This document shows, piece by piece, positions 1 through 12,666 of a DNA stretch of 64,000 nt; positions within the stretch are counted from its first letter, which is position 1, and each line of letters starts with the position of its first letter. Origin of the DNA: Eumeta japonica. Its lineage: Eukaryota; Arthropoda; Insecta; Lepidoptera; Psychidae. The notes under the pieces were generated by a model. That model saw nothing but the letters and a program-made list of their open reading frames with translations, had not been told where the DNA came from and did no database searches. The DNA lies in NCBI GenBank assembly GCA_005406025.1, contig BGZK01002092.1, positions 1 through 64,000 on the forward strand, in the 5' to 3' direction. Position numbers and translations under genes: made by a program.

Positions 1-360
1 TCGCGAACTGGAGCTATCGGAGGCACAGACAACATTATTATAGTAATGTCTAGTTTCGGCGCTTTCGAGGTTGATACGGTTGTGATTATGTCTCACTAAA
101 TCACAGTCCCAGTTCTCTGGTTTCGTTGTACCGTTAGTTGTGACGCATTCCACGTTCGTCACGTTATTCTGCCATGAACTCGAAGTGCATGGTTTTAGTG
201 AACTAGTTTGTGTTTCTGTGTCCCCGCTCACCACTGACGTTGACGTTGCTGTAGCTACAGGTGCGGATTCAAATTTAGGCTGAAGATATTCATCTGCTTC
301 TACGAGTGATTCTGGTCCTTCTATAGTAGATGATAGATTTCTTATAAGCTCCTTTTCATC
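1..360 (-). CDS. Egfr: EGF receptor, cytoplasmic C-tail exon (partial, runs off the window)
   Basis: This is the third visible coding exon of the receptor, read leftwards and cut by the window edge. It begins directly after a good 3' splice site (TTATTATTCAG, AG at 362-361). It continues the frame of the large exon in phase 0, giving 120 open codons that start DEKELIRNLSSTIEG. Insect EGFRs have a closely similar DEKDLIRKL segment at the same place after the kinase domain. The segment DEYLQPK (about 280-297) is the conserved tail tyrosine context (DDYLQPK in the fly, DEYLIPQ in human EGFR) that becomes an SH2 docking site when phosphorylated. The rest is Ser/Thr/Asn-rich and poorly conserved, as expected for the tail. 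The stop codon is not in the window. The exon call is firm because frame, splice site and motif agree; the exon's far end is unknown. Confidence 0.93.
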
Positions 361-506
361 CTGAATAATAAGGGTATAAGATTACTATATAAAATTGAAA
401 ATTATATTAAGTATTATTTAGATATCACAGAATATACTTAAACAATAAAAGAGCTATGTTTGCCAATGAATTAAAAAGAATTAATACTGTCTAATAAGAA
501 AATTAC
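361..506 (-). other. Egfr: Egfr intron (146 bp) after the kinase domain
   Basis: On the minus strand the exon ends in CAG at 507 and the intron opens GTAATT at 506. It closes TTATTATTCAG at 361. Both flanking codons are complete (phase 0). Reading through the donor would give 11 unrelated residues and a stop at 471-473, so the open frame past 507 is intron, not protein. Confidence 0.9.
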
Positions 507-3500
507 CTGAGTTGAGTAGGATGGGAGGCGCATAAACTTATCCCCAGGTATAACCAAGTATCGACCTGGGTCACGTGCCATTTCTGCAAACCTGTCTGCC
601 AACTGTTTGAAAGTAGGTCTGCTGTCGGCATCTAGCATCCAGCAGGATATCATAATACAGTATATGTCCAATGTACATATACCTGGCTGAGGAAGCTTCA
701 GACCATTCTCGATAAGTTCCGGAACGTTTCTTGCAGATATGTTTTCATACGGACGAGCTCCATAACTTAATATTTCCCATATTGTAACTCCGAATGCCCA
801 AACGTCACTCTTGTGTGTAAATATTCTATGCTGAATACATTCTAAAGCTAACCATTTTATGGGCATTTTTCCACCAGCTGCCCTGTACTCTTCTTCATTT
901 ATGTCTAGTAGTTTGGCCAAGCCAAAATCAGTTACTTTTACACAGTTTGGTGTCTGAACTAAAACATTTCTTGCAGCCAAGTCCCTATGCACCAATCTTT
1001 TCTCTTCTAAATAGGACATGCCTCGAGCTATTTGTGTACACCAATTCAGGAATGCTTTCGAACCAATTTTTTCTCTATGAGTGCGCACATAATCGAGTAA
1101 ACAACCCAATGGCATTAGTTGAGTGATTAACATCATTTGATTAGTCATGCATACAGCCAATAATTGTAAAAGATTAGGATGTTCTACTGTTGCCATTATG
1201 TACGCTTCTTCTAAAAATTCTTTGCTCGTATTGGCACCTGAACCTTCTTTTAATACTTTTATTGCAACAGGAATTTTCACATTTTCTCCTTCTGGTACCC
1301 AAACTCCTTTGTATACTTTACCAAATGCTCCAAAACCCAGCATACCTCCTCTACGTAATTCACCCTCTTTAATGATACGTAACTTGGTAAGATTTGGTTT
1401 CACGTTTGTAGGTCTCAACGGTTCATTGTCCTCACATCCAGTTAATACCATTGTCATTTTTACAGCATCTTTCTTAGCTTTTGCCTTTTGTCTGCAAGCA
1501 TATCCTATTATTGCTATAATAATAAGAACAAGGGAAGCTAAAATTATTAATATAACAAGTACGGTCGGAACTTTCGCTCGTTCCGGGATAACAGGATTAC
1601 TGGCTGAATCAGAACAGTAGGGTTCTTCGATTGGATTTTGTAAGAGCTCGTCGAAATATATTTTATGTGGCATAGACTTAGGACAAGTAGCTGTGCAAAC
1701 AAAAAGCTGTTCGCTATCGGTAACATCAGTTTTATTGAGGAATATTTTTAAATTCTTACATTTAATACAATCCTTATCGGTGGGACCTCTACATCCAAGG
1801 CATTCGCGATGACAAGGTGTACACATTCTGGTTTCATCCTCGGTAAAATGGTCAACAGGGCATTCGTCCTCACATTGATCTCCTCTTTTAAAGCCATTAC
1901 ATACTTGGCACGCCAGAGCGTGAATACCAAAGCTAGTGCATTTTTTACACAATGGATGACATTTGCGGCAACCAACCTTGAGTTTTCCTTCAAAAGGTTT
2001 TACGTCACCAACCCATTCGTTATAGTATCCATCTGGACATGGTTCATTCTCTTGGAGACATTTCTCTACTGTCGCTTCAACGGTAATTATAGCCTTTTTG
2101 CATGAATTGCAACCTCCTATACCGATAGTATTATTTGGGCCAGTGCAACCACGTTCGCAGTTTGGGTGACAAGGTAAGCATGTTCCGTTTGCAGCTTGAT
2201 ATCTCGCTTCTGGGCATTCTGCTACGCAGTACGGTCCATCCCGCACATGCTTGCATCTTTCACAATTATCCGCACCGGTTCCAGTGCAACCATCGACGCA
2301 TTCAGGATGACACGCTTTGCAGATTCTCGGCTCTGCCCTGTATAGCCCTGGATAAACGCTGCAATTTTGTATACATGTTTCTTCATACTTGAAATTTTGG
2401 CAGAAGAGGCACTGCTCTGGACCCGGTCCCCAGCAACCATCCAAAGAGCATTGAGAGTCGCAAAGCAACTTTACATTATCACAAACTTCCGCGTTTTTCT
2501 GAACTATTGCTTTGTGTTCTTTCGACTTTATCAATTTGTTCCAAGCAATTTTGTCGGCGAAACAGAGGTTCTTGTTCTCCATGATCGCAACTGACCCAGA
2601 ATTGATACGTTTCAAGGATTTCAGTCCTAAAGACTTTAACGACGTTTTCACTATGTACAAAGATGCGAAGAGATTTTCAACGAGTTGTCGTCCACCTATT
2701 TCTTCTAAGTTACGGAAATACGACAAGCTAGTAAAATTGGGGTGGTGCCCCTGGATATTCAAATAGCCGGTAACCTGTCTAACTGTACTGAACACTTCTA
2801 ATTTTTCCGGATCCATTTTTGGGTAACGTTCACCGAAAGAATAATCATTCAAAACTTGCTGAAAGCCGGTGAACGTCATTTCTAAAATTTCTACAGATCC
2901 TTCGATGATCGTACAGTCCTTGAAACTGTCAATGTTTCCAGCATGTATCGGTTTTTCGGCGGGGCAGGTCTTTGGGCAGGTTACATTGCATGGGACGCAT
3001 TCGCCATTGACCGCGGTCTTATTTGGTGGGCAACTCCTCACGCAGGCGCCGTTATCTTTCAATAAATGCTCCGGGCAGTTTCTCACGCAAGTTGCGCCGT
3101 ACGCGTATTTCCCATTGGGATTTGGTTCCCATGAGTATGTAGTGGGATTATATATTTGCATTGGAGGGCACTCCTGAGAGCAGGTGCCTTCATCGTAGAA
3201 ATTTCTACACGCTAGACATTGCCTCGGCAGCGGTCCTGTGCAACCACCGGCACAGAACACGTTACAGCAGTCTCTGGGATTTGGTCCGAAGCAACGGCCT
3301 TGGGCACATTGCGGGCTACAATTGATTTTTGAAAACTTTTGGCAGTTTTCCGGCCCTTCGCCCCAGCATCCGGCTTCACAGCTGGGATGGCACCGGCATT
3401 CGCGTTCCGGTGCCGCGAAATTATATATGAAAACGTAGGTCGCGTTTACACCTGTAATAATCTCTTCCCAATTTATCGTTTTGACATGGCATAGATTATA

Positions 3501-3871
3501 GTTATCGTATATGCCGACGCTACCACGTAGAACGTCCCTAAGCGCCGGGAGTTCCAGAGTAAAGGCAGAGGACAACGTCACCATTAGCGCGAACTCCTCT
3601 TCTCGTACGTTTAGTTTGAATAGGGTACGCCCTCTTATAATCTGTAGCCGAGGTAATACAATACGCTGCACGTTCACGTGCGATATCAGCACGTAGCCTG
3701 TCACCTCGCGGATGTACTGCAGAAAAGAGAGATCCATGGATTCGTTTTGGATCCACGTCAGCTCCAAGTTGCCATCGACGTAGGTGCAGTTGGTGAAGCG
3801 GTCGCGGAGGTTCCTGTAGTGCGTGTCGCGATTCGACGGCACCGACATCCGCCCGTTTGTGCCGATGCATA
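507..3871 (-). CDS. Egfr: EGF receptor tyrosine kinase, main exon (ectodomain, membrane segment, kinase)
   Basis: One exon of 3365 bp carries almost the whole receptor. It is a single-pass plasma-membrane receptor that binds EGF-like ligands, dimerises and signals mainly through Ras/MAPK. The exon opens at a CTATTTCAG acceptor (AG 3873-3872) with a split codon, then CIGTNGR, matching insect EGFR. In order come: L1 domain (about 3800-3420); furin-like Cys-rich domain 1 with the dimerisation-arm motif YNPTTY near 3140; L2 domain (about 2960-2480, HAGNIDSF start); and a long second Cys-rich region down to about 1620, as in arthropod EGFRs. The membrane helix lies at about 1498-1568 and is followed by a Lys-rich stop. 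In the kinase the Gly loop [12 protein letters not shown] lysine (1257-1259), HRD aspartate (981-983) and DFG aspartate (927-929) are all intact, so it should be catalytically active. The exon ends at Gln (CAG, 507). The Met at 3848 is internal and not the start; the true start is in the exon at 17.5 kb. Confidence 0.97.
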
Positions 3872-3968
3872 CTGAAATAGAAAACGAGGAAAAAATGATA
3901 CATGTACATAAAGTTGATTATTATAGACTATTATTGAAATGCTATGACTATTTTAAATGACAAGCAAT

Positions 3969-4009
3969 GGCACTTATTCGGGCAACATATTGTTGCTCGA
4001 ATAAGTGCC
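3969..4009. repeat. near-perfect hairpin, 18-bp arms, 5-nt loop
   Basis: The arm at 3969-3986 pairs with 3992-4009 with one mismatch (GGG against GAG), leaving the loop ATATT. The pairing does not extend beyond the arms, so the structure is about 41 nt. That is shorter than ordinary animal pre-miRNAs. It lies about 100 bp inside Egfr intron 1 from the main exon. Function is unknown; it could be a small inverted insertion or a structured intronic element. Confidence 0.8.
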
Positions 4010-7000
4010 TAGACAATTTTGTTTTTAAGTAATTCAATAGTAACAACCGCTTATCAATAAATAGTAAATAGGTAAATTTTAACGTCTATTAACGCTGTCA
4101 AATATGACAGAGTTAAAAAGTTAATTTCCGATTAGCATTAGACGGATTATTAAGTATTTGACTTTGTATGATAAAACCGGAACTAACATTGAAAATCAAT
4201 CGTAGGGCATTCGATAAAACGATTAATGATTTTTTTTTGCATTACTAAAATATCTCTTTTTTAATATTGCGTGGCAACTGGCATATACATGTGCAAAAGT
4301 TTTATGTCGAAAGCGGATAGGTGGAGCCAATGTGGGCGGGCAGCTTGGAGCCTGTTTCTTTGGTACGCACGTTTAAAATATTATTATCTGTTCCATTACT
4401 TGTCAATTGTAGCGTCCATTGCCTTTCATAATCGATCCCATCGATAATTTATGCAAGCTGGGCCAGTAATGGATGACTTACGATCGAAAATAAATATAGA
4501 CGCGGATGTCATAGGTGTCAGGCGCGTTCGAAACCTCGGCTTATTTGTACAAAGCAGATTTATACCCAGTGCAAGCTATTTTAGTCTCTAACGTATTGTG
4601 TTAAACTTGAACGATTGTTTGATTTCACGTATTTAATTACCAGTAAAATACACGTCCTGTTGGTGGTCTTTATTTGGAGATTTTTGTGCATTTCAACAAT
4701 TCGAAATAAATATATGTACGAATAAATTATATTGAGGTGACATTAAATAATAACTCAATTGTTATTATATTTGATCGACTAATTAGCCGTTATAATACAG
4801 GAATCTATTCATTATTTGAATTAAACGAACCATAAGTATAGTTATTTCAGTAATTTTGTCATGATGAACGACATTCAAAAAAAAATGTTATTGTTTCTTA
4901 AGCACAGAAGGGGAAAATTTAAGAAGATTATCAGAAATGAAAACAATTGTTATACACGACGAATTAATAGTGGTGCCACAACATCAACGGCCTAAAAAAA
5001 TATAACAATAAACCACAAATAAAAATTAGAAAAGTACTTTTCACTAATAATTTGTTGTTTGTAAGGGAAATTTATTTTGTCAAATATTTTACTAATACAT
5101 ACGTCTTTGTTATTAGGTTTAAACGCTAAAATGAGTTCAAAACTAAACTGCTAGCGTACAGCATTTCTTTTATTTTATGGCCTCAACAATGGTGGACATA
5201 AGCTATAATACGAGGAACGACTTAAATTCACCTACCCCCGAAAAGATAAATTGTTCGTTACTCGCAAGGTAATTTATGCTGCGCGTTTGAAACGTCCTCA
5301 TGACCCTGGCCTGTGAAATATTTAACTTTCAATTCACATTAATTAAGTTTAATTAAGGAAGATCATTATGTAAATAGGAAAGATCTATTTTTTTTTAAAA
5401 CCAGGCATTTTAAAAGAGGTTGCCAACTTCTATCGATAGTTAAATATGTCGACAAAAAACCTGTTATCAGCACAGGCAGAGATCTTAGACCGAAGCCGAC
5501 TCGATAATGTACAGAAGATATTCCGGATGTTAGTTTGTACGAAATTAATATGGCCTTCAAATATCTGAAAAACGATAACGTAAGGATAGAAACACGGGAA
5601 AATTTCTTAGTGCCAGTGGAAAAATTGTACTTATAGTCATACAAAAATTATTCCATTCCGTCGTACTTGAGGGTGAAAACCTGAAACGTGGAGTCCAGGT
5701 GATCATATATAGACCACACATAAGAATAGTACCACCAATTCTTGTTCTTGTTGGAGAATCACAGACCCATCACGTTTTTGAATCACGTATATACATATGC
5801 TGTTATTGAGGGTTATTAGGTACTAAACGTCTTACTCGTAGGTTCGACAACTTTCAATCACCCAAACTAGGTGGTTTCTAAAAGGGCTTTAGAACTGTGA
5901 ACCTTATTTCCATGTTTTGATTATACCAAAGTCCGATGAATAAAATCAGCCACTATGCTTAACGTATGTGGACCCCAAAAACGCCTGTGATTCATTCTAA
6001 ACTTTCAAAGTGCTGTATTTTCTTCAGTGATGCTACATTCAGGATCGCTACATTGGAGTGCTCATGTTTGTATAATAATGTCACTAAGTTATCCGAGTAC
6101 AAAACGAAAGCACAGAACCGGGCCAACTACAGAGAGGTGTGAGGCAGGGAGCTGTAATGTCTGCATAACTCTTTACTGCAGCATGAAGGAGACACTTTTA
6201 AACAGAAAACGCTTTTTGTATTGCTAATCATATAAACATAATAACGGAATCGATGAATAACCTTGGACCATGTTCAAAACCTTAGTAGGGTTCCTCAAGA
6301 AGTGTCTAAAAATAAACGTGCACGAGACGAAAACTATATAGAATGCTCATATTCCATTGATAGTTGAGAATTATCTAATCAAAGTTGCAGACGAAAAGTT
6401 TATATAATAAGACATCCTCAATACAAATATACCTCAGCGCCTAAGTCTTTGAACAATGCGTATTGCCAATGATGACACACGGATACCAGACGTCGTCCTT
6501 TACTGTTAGTCTTATATTAAAACTAAAAGTCACCTTTGTGCAATCGAAAGGATCATCTTCGGAGTTTTTGTGCGATAAAAACCGGAACAAATAAATGCAA
6601 AGAAGTAATCAGATTAACCGGATTATCTCACAGAATCATCAAAAAGAACTGAATAATGCCGAACGCCCTACTAGGTCTGACAACCTGGTGAAGGTGGCAG
6701 CAGGTCACCTTTGGCTGTAAGCAGCCCAAGATCAAACATCGTGAAAATCTAGAGAGGAAATCTACCTTTAGCAATGGACGTCAACTGACTGAAACAAACG
6801 GATGAATGTACATGAGAGGAATAACTTGTCAGCTTTTTTGATACCGTACAAAATATCGTATTGTAGCTTTGGGGCGACTTCGAATTAATTTTGTCTAGTC
6901 TATTTAGTGCAGCACGTCCAGATCCGAGATTTTATTATTTAATTTTTTCTTCGTTTAATAATTAACATCGGCCAAGCTCCGCAATAGCAGTGTACTAGAA

Positions 7001-8043
7001 TGGACTAGCTACCCATCTTAACAATGCTAAATTTATCCTTGATGAAGTTAACAGGTTGGTAGTCCTGTATACGCAATTATATTGTATGAAGTTAATGAAA
7101 CACCAACACGAAACTTTGCGTTAGTACTAACTATGCGATGTTTAATTACATCTATTTTGTAAGCTATATTAAATTAATTTAATAATCGGTTATATCAGAA
7201 GATAGCTCGTTGCATAGACGAAGTTGTAGTTAATCAATGTCTGCTTTAGCATTTTGCATCGGCGCCGAAACGATCGGAGGCCGTTATATAACCAGCAAAG
7301 GTCGTGAGAAGGTACAATCTCTTACAAATATTTTTTTTTAGCGAACAGTACATATCGAAATGATATCAAGAATATCGTATATTTTTTATTTGGCAAAGAA
7401 AATGATTGAATTCAAACATACCAACCAGCCATTGTTGTGTACATTGCCAACTGGTTTTTAGAATTAACCATTCCGAGTATCTTAGTTACGTAATAACCAA
7501 CATTTTTATGTTAATCGTATTTTCATCAGTCTCGAGTTTTTGTTTCTGCGCTGTGATGAAAATATCGGACTACGTATCGAATGTCATTTTCGTATGTCTC
7601 ACGCTAAGTTCACGCAGGTCCGCTTTCGAGAATTTTCGAGAATTGTTCGCGGCGCGAACAAAAACTGCCTTAAATCAAATTTTATGTCTGAAAAAAAGAA
7701 ACAACACACGGCGTGACTATAACTGTACCGTCAAAACCTCATCCGCCCACCAGCGTACTGCTAACCGGTTGGAGTTGCAACCGGCCGGAGTGTAAAGTTG
7801 AACGGGGATTACTGCACTTCCGATTCGACCGGTTTGTATATAGTGTAGGTGAATTAGAAACTTGACGGCGCACAACCCGCGCGACCCAGTTAGCAATGTT
7901 CGATGGCATACCGGATACAATTGATGTGCCGCGATGCGCGTCCAGCGGTAGCCCCGTGGCCCGGGCCCTCTGTCCTCCCGCGAGAGCTGACCGCACAAAA
8001 AACTACACCGGAACGCGTCGGAACCCACTGTATCGTCTAGAAG

Positions 8044-8076
8044 CACTGACTCGCACCTGCGCGATGACCATTTATA
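8044..8076 (-). promoter_or_regulatory. TATA/Inr core-promoter-like site inside Egfr intron 1
   Basis: On the Egfr strand TATAAAT (8076-8070) is followed 29 nt later by the A of a GTCAGTG initiator (A at 8047). This is the spacing expected of an insect core promoter. About +28, CGACG matches four of the five positions of the DPE consensus. The following 330 bp down to about 7720 are GC-richer than the surroundings. It could drive a shorter Egfr transcript or a non-coding RNA. I could not find a downstream exon with a suitable phase-1 donor, so the call rests on the core motifs alone. Confidence 0.35.
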
Positions 8077-9553
8077 AAATTTATATAATATATAATACAT
8101 ACACCCAATATATAATCCGATTCTTCTCGGGTGAAGCTTAGGTACGATGGATACTCAAACTTACACACAAATGTGTAACTTTTTTACATCTACTACAGTA
8201 AATAGTTCTTTCTTCATTCTATTATGCCCAAGGATTATCCTAAACAAATCAAGGTTGATTTATCGACCCGTTACGTGTACCAGGCACGCGTTGGACAAGC
8301 GACGTCGTTGAAATACCGCTATCCGATGTAATATAAGAAAAACTAGTACATAAAATTGCATCTCACGAGACCATCGATGGTTGCAGTGATCGGCGCAACT
8401 TCCTAAGCCTGTCGGATGACGCAACGTTAATCTCGCAATACGCCTCTACGCGCGCGTTCGGAATTCGCCCATACGTTGTTCAGTGTCGATGCAATACAAC
8501 GAACACTTACTGGACGACCTAAATGTTAATTGTCGATTGATAGTGCTATTTATTTGCGGCTGACGACGTCGACCCGGCCGGATCATTATGGAAAATCATC
8601 TGCCAAAGGAAATCTTCTACGTTCTTTTATTCTGACTGTAACACGTTTGAATAGCTATCTACGGCTCAGAAACCTTTTGGATCATCGGAAGTGACCGAAT
8701 ATGTGCCTATCTTTTTGCTACGGAATCGTATTTCATGTTTGCGTTCTGTTTGTGATATGCTGTATTGTGTTGTGTTGCTAAAATGTTGCACATTCCGCTA
8801 CTTGAACTTTGCGTGCGGGCAGCTGTCAATTAATCCCTGTGATTTAAAAATAAAACCTTTCGTGACGTCTGGGGAAAAAACCTAGTGTGTTTTCTAAAGG
8901 ACGAATTCGTCCTTCCTTTTAGTAACCGTTTTATAAGTTCTAAAATGGTATTGGAACAACCGAAACGGGATGTCTTATTACGGTTACGTTTTATATTAAA
9001 AATAATAAGTTGCAGTTCTGATGGAATAAATAATTTACCGCAGTTATTCTTATTCTTAAATGTAATGAATAAGCTGCAACAGAGGAACTAAGCGAATGGG
9101 TCTTATAAGTTTTAATAGTTTAAAATTATTAGAAGTTTTGACGCCTTACGTAACGGCGACGTGATGCGTTAATCATTTTCTTTGCAATGCCCGAAGTGTT
9201 AGAAAGCTAACGGAAATAATTTAAAATTGTAGCAGTAAAGGTAAAATTTCGTCATTCGAAATTTGAAACAATTCAGATATAAACAGCCACACGTAATATT
9301 GATTTTTATTGCTTTAAAACTTAAATTGAGTCATTTCCTAATTCACAATGTTATTGTTTATTAAACCTTTATAGATAAAACTACAAAATGTATTGGTTTG
9401 ATATTATTATATTGGTATATTTCAACACATAAATATTCAATTTAAAGTTAGCAACAATTATTACGTTACTTTCAAATTGGTTATATAACAGAAAATTAAT
9501 TCAAAACCACAACAGGATCAAGACGGGAGCTGATTGACATCTATAAGTAAAGT

Positions 9554-9853
9554 ATGCTTCAAGTACTTCCACAGTTAGCGCGGCCAATGCGAATGACACA
9601 CCGCGTCTACAACGCACAATACTCGACGTGCATCATTTTCACCGGCCGCTTAATAGGGGCTGATCGCGTTGTGGTCGGTTTTTGTATAGTGGGAGACCGA
9701 CTCGTATACTGCAGCGGAACCAGTTTCGGAGCTGGTACTATGGCTGTTAAACTTGAGATCCCCTTTAACGGCGCGATAATGGGACGGTGCCGTAGTGAAG
9801 AGCGACTCCTTTTGCTTGAACCTTTTGACAGCGTTCTGAAGGAGATCCCCTAG
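9554..9853. other. GC-richer open stretch, no recognised product
   Basis: A 99-codon open frame reads on the plus strand from ATG at 9554 to a stop at 9853. The patch is richer in GC than the intron around it. The protein matches nothing I know, with no signal peptide, helix pattern or motif, and lies antisense inside Egfr intron 1. Treat it as an unexplained patch, not a gene. Confidence 0.15.
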
Positions 9854-12236
9854 TTCCGAAGGTCCTTCAGCGTGTGTAGGCTAAACGCATTTCAAATGCG
9901 GTTAAGTAAATTCCTCTTATGCCTTCGTATATTGATTTCAACTCGCATATAAATCAATCTAGTAAATTAATTACATTATTGTTTGAAAAAAGTACATCTC
10001 TTACCGCTAAATTGTTTTTATTTTCAATCAAAAGTTTGGTTGGTGTGTGACTTGTCATTAAAATATTTTAAGTATATTTTTGTCCCATTCTAATGTTAAA
10101 ATTGTTCATAACTTTTTCTTACGAGAAACGAAATCCGAATAACAGATTAATTTGATTTATTTCGTTACTCAAAGGCGATTTCCGAGTAAAACAATATATC
10201 TGTTGTAATCGCATAAATGTGTGTGTACGAGTTTAATTAATTTGGATTTCTTGGGATGGCCCAAGACCAAATATTTACGAACATTATATTGTTTTTAGCA
10301 TGTCTAACATTTTGATAATTTATTGATTTTACGGTATCTTACCTGCCATGGTTAAGTTCTTTAATTTCATTAGGAATGGCGTGTTTATGATGTGTGATAA
10401 AAAATAATATCGACTCATGAGCAGGGCCTAGTTTCTTTCAAAGCAATTGTCTTAACTCGCGTTGAAGTCTTTTCTATGTACCATCTTCTTTGTCTAGTAC
10501 CTGTCTACATTTACGAGTGGTTCTTGTCAGTTAAAAATGTCATTTTCGCAACATTTAAGTAATAGGTATGCTATGTTAAGTAATTTCAATAATTTGTCCA
10601 TAAATATATTTATAAATTTAAATAAGCACTTACAAAAGTTAAATTAATAGACTGTTTTGAAAAGAAAGCAAAGTTCAAATGGAGATTTTTTCATAATTTT
10701 TAAATACTGAAATATTTTAATATACAATTTGCAACTATGTTCAATGAACACTATTAAATAATAACAATAAATAACATATACATAATTGCCATGTTATGAA
10801 CAAGACATACCTATGGATTATAAATTATACAACGTATCGGGTATTTTGCAACGTTTAAAGAGGATCCATACAATTTTATCATTTAAAGAGAAGAGAAAAA
10901 TTTACATTTAGTATATATATATAGTAGGGTGTTTCTTGAATAGAATATTAATACAAAAATTCATTTTCACATTTGTTATTTTTATTAATTTCCGTGCTAG
11001 TTTTAATTTTTAAGAAAAGTACACGAAAAAATGTTTTCTAAAAATCTTATTCAAAGAAATGTGGCGCCGTGAATAGATAATATAACAATATTTTGTGATT
11101 CGTACGAACCAAGAGGTCAGTAGTACTCAGCGAGTTAGATAAACTCGCACTAGTCCAATAATTTCAGTTTTCTTTCTCGTTCGGAACAATTTGAGTCGTT
11201 CGTTCGAAATTGAAAATAGGGCCAGGAAGTTTCCCGGGAACGAGGTCCTTGAAGTTTTAATGGCGCAATAGGAATTTGGTTGTATTAAAAATCAAAAACT
11301 TGAACTGGAATCGTAAATTATAGATTTTTAATTAAATTTTTAAATTAATTATAAATAGTTCGTCATCACGAGCGCGCTTCGGGCCGGCTGCGTTGGTGTT
11401 GCGAATAAGCGCGTAGCTTAAGGCGCCAACGGGCGGGCCGTCTCTCAACGGTTTTCTCGGAAACGAGGTCTCAGCGACGTGATCACCTTGATTCTCTTTG
11501 CGTTGTGCTCGGGCCCGCACCCGCTCGGTTATTCATTTATTATAAATATTACGTTTCGTTGTTGTCGTACCATACGTTCGCGTTTGTAATTCAAGTCTAC
11601 GAATCGTGTGGATATCGTTTTTTAATCTACGACACTGTAACTTTGATCCGATCGCCGTGTTTTCGATATGACATTTTTTGAGATAACACCGATCAGCCAT
11701 TCGTACGTCTGTACTCCGTGGCGCGGAGAAGACAAAGAAGCAACTGTATGGAAGTGAGTTTAAGAAGCGTGCTCTGTGTGGTAAAGTCGTTGGTTTAATG
11801 AGCTTAACCGGAATATTCTAATTTTCCAGGTGTTTAACGCCACAGACGAATCCACGTACTTTTTATAAGCGTATTAAGAGAAAGTGCGAATAGTGTCATG
11901 AGATGCTGTGTCCTAACCGGGAAGAAAAAACTGACACCGAAAGAAAATATTGTTTTCAGTCGCATCGCTTTTAGAACGTCAATGGAGTGGTCACAAATAC
12001 ACAGTTCTAGTAGGATATCGGTAAAAGGCAACATACCATTTTCAAGTACGTCGTACCTTTTCAAAACAATGTTTCATTGCTAAAACTTATTTGTAAGTAA
12101 CCACAATTTCGATGCTGGGTATTGAATTGATATGATTAGTTTTGACATTGTATATTTGCCCAACTATTGAATTCTGAATATGTTTCGACCAATCCTTCTT
12201 GAAATACGAGTGAAATTAGTAGAAATTGTTTTCGAA

Positions 12237-12256
12237 CCCTTAACAACCCACAAGTG
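12237..12256 (+). repeat. left terminal inverted repeat of the piggyBac-like element
   Basis: CCCTTAACAACCCACAAGTG matches the inverted right end CCCTTAACTATCCAGAATGC at most positions, including the first nine. Confidence 0.8.
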
Positions 12257-12666
12257 TCTTGCGGACACAATTTTGCGTTTATGTTTTCATAAAAACTAAA
12301 GTATTTATTTTTATGAATCGGCTTTTTATCTAATTTATCGCCAATGTTTTACGAATCTAAATGTGCAATGAAAATATTTGTAACATGAATAATTTATTAT
12401 TTTTGGTTAATAAACGAAAATAGTACTTCATCAATCCAGAAGTGTCCAACAGACACAATAACATTTTGTTTGATTCGAGTGTGAAGGTAGATTGTAATTT
12501 ATTTACATTTACTTATAATCTTATGGTGTTGGGTGGGCAATAGCGGCTGCTAGACCTTTGTTTGTGTTATAATCGTAGTCTTTGTAATCGTATCACGTAT
12601 CAGTGATCAGAAACTTTTGTCATAAAGTACTCGTGTTTTAATTGGTTTTGGTTTTTAATCAAAGAA

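Noticed and set aside
471..506. Eleven extra residues and stop at the end of the large Egfr frame
   Set aside because: They lie after a CAG|GTAATT donor; the next exon continues the conserved sequence in phase 0.
1147..1620. Plus-strand open frames across the Egfr exon (for example 1147-1620, 1809-2105, 2869-3177)
   Set aside because: Shadows of the receptor coding sequence on the other strand; no independent domain or start context.
3846..3848. Met codon at 3848 as the Egfr start
   Set aside because: The frame is open upstream through CIGTNGR to a splice acceptor, and this Met lies inside a segment conserved in insect EGFR. A start here would lack a signal peptide.
3969..4009. Hairpin as a microRNA precursor
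   Set aside because: Total length of about 41 nt is shorter than animal pre-miRNAs, pairing does not extend, and the arms match no insect miRNA I recall.
6530..6570. CACAAAG|GTGACT as an alternative Egfr first-exon donor (would give H-K-V-CIGT)
   Set aside because: In the required frame a TGA lies a few codons upstream with no Met between, and no signal peptide is encoded.
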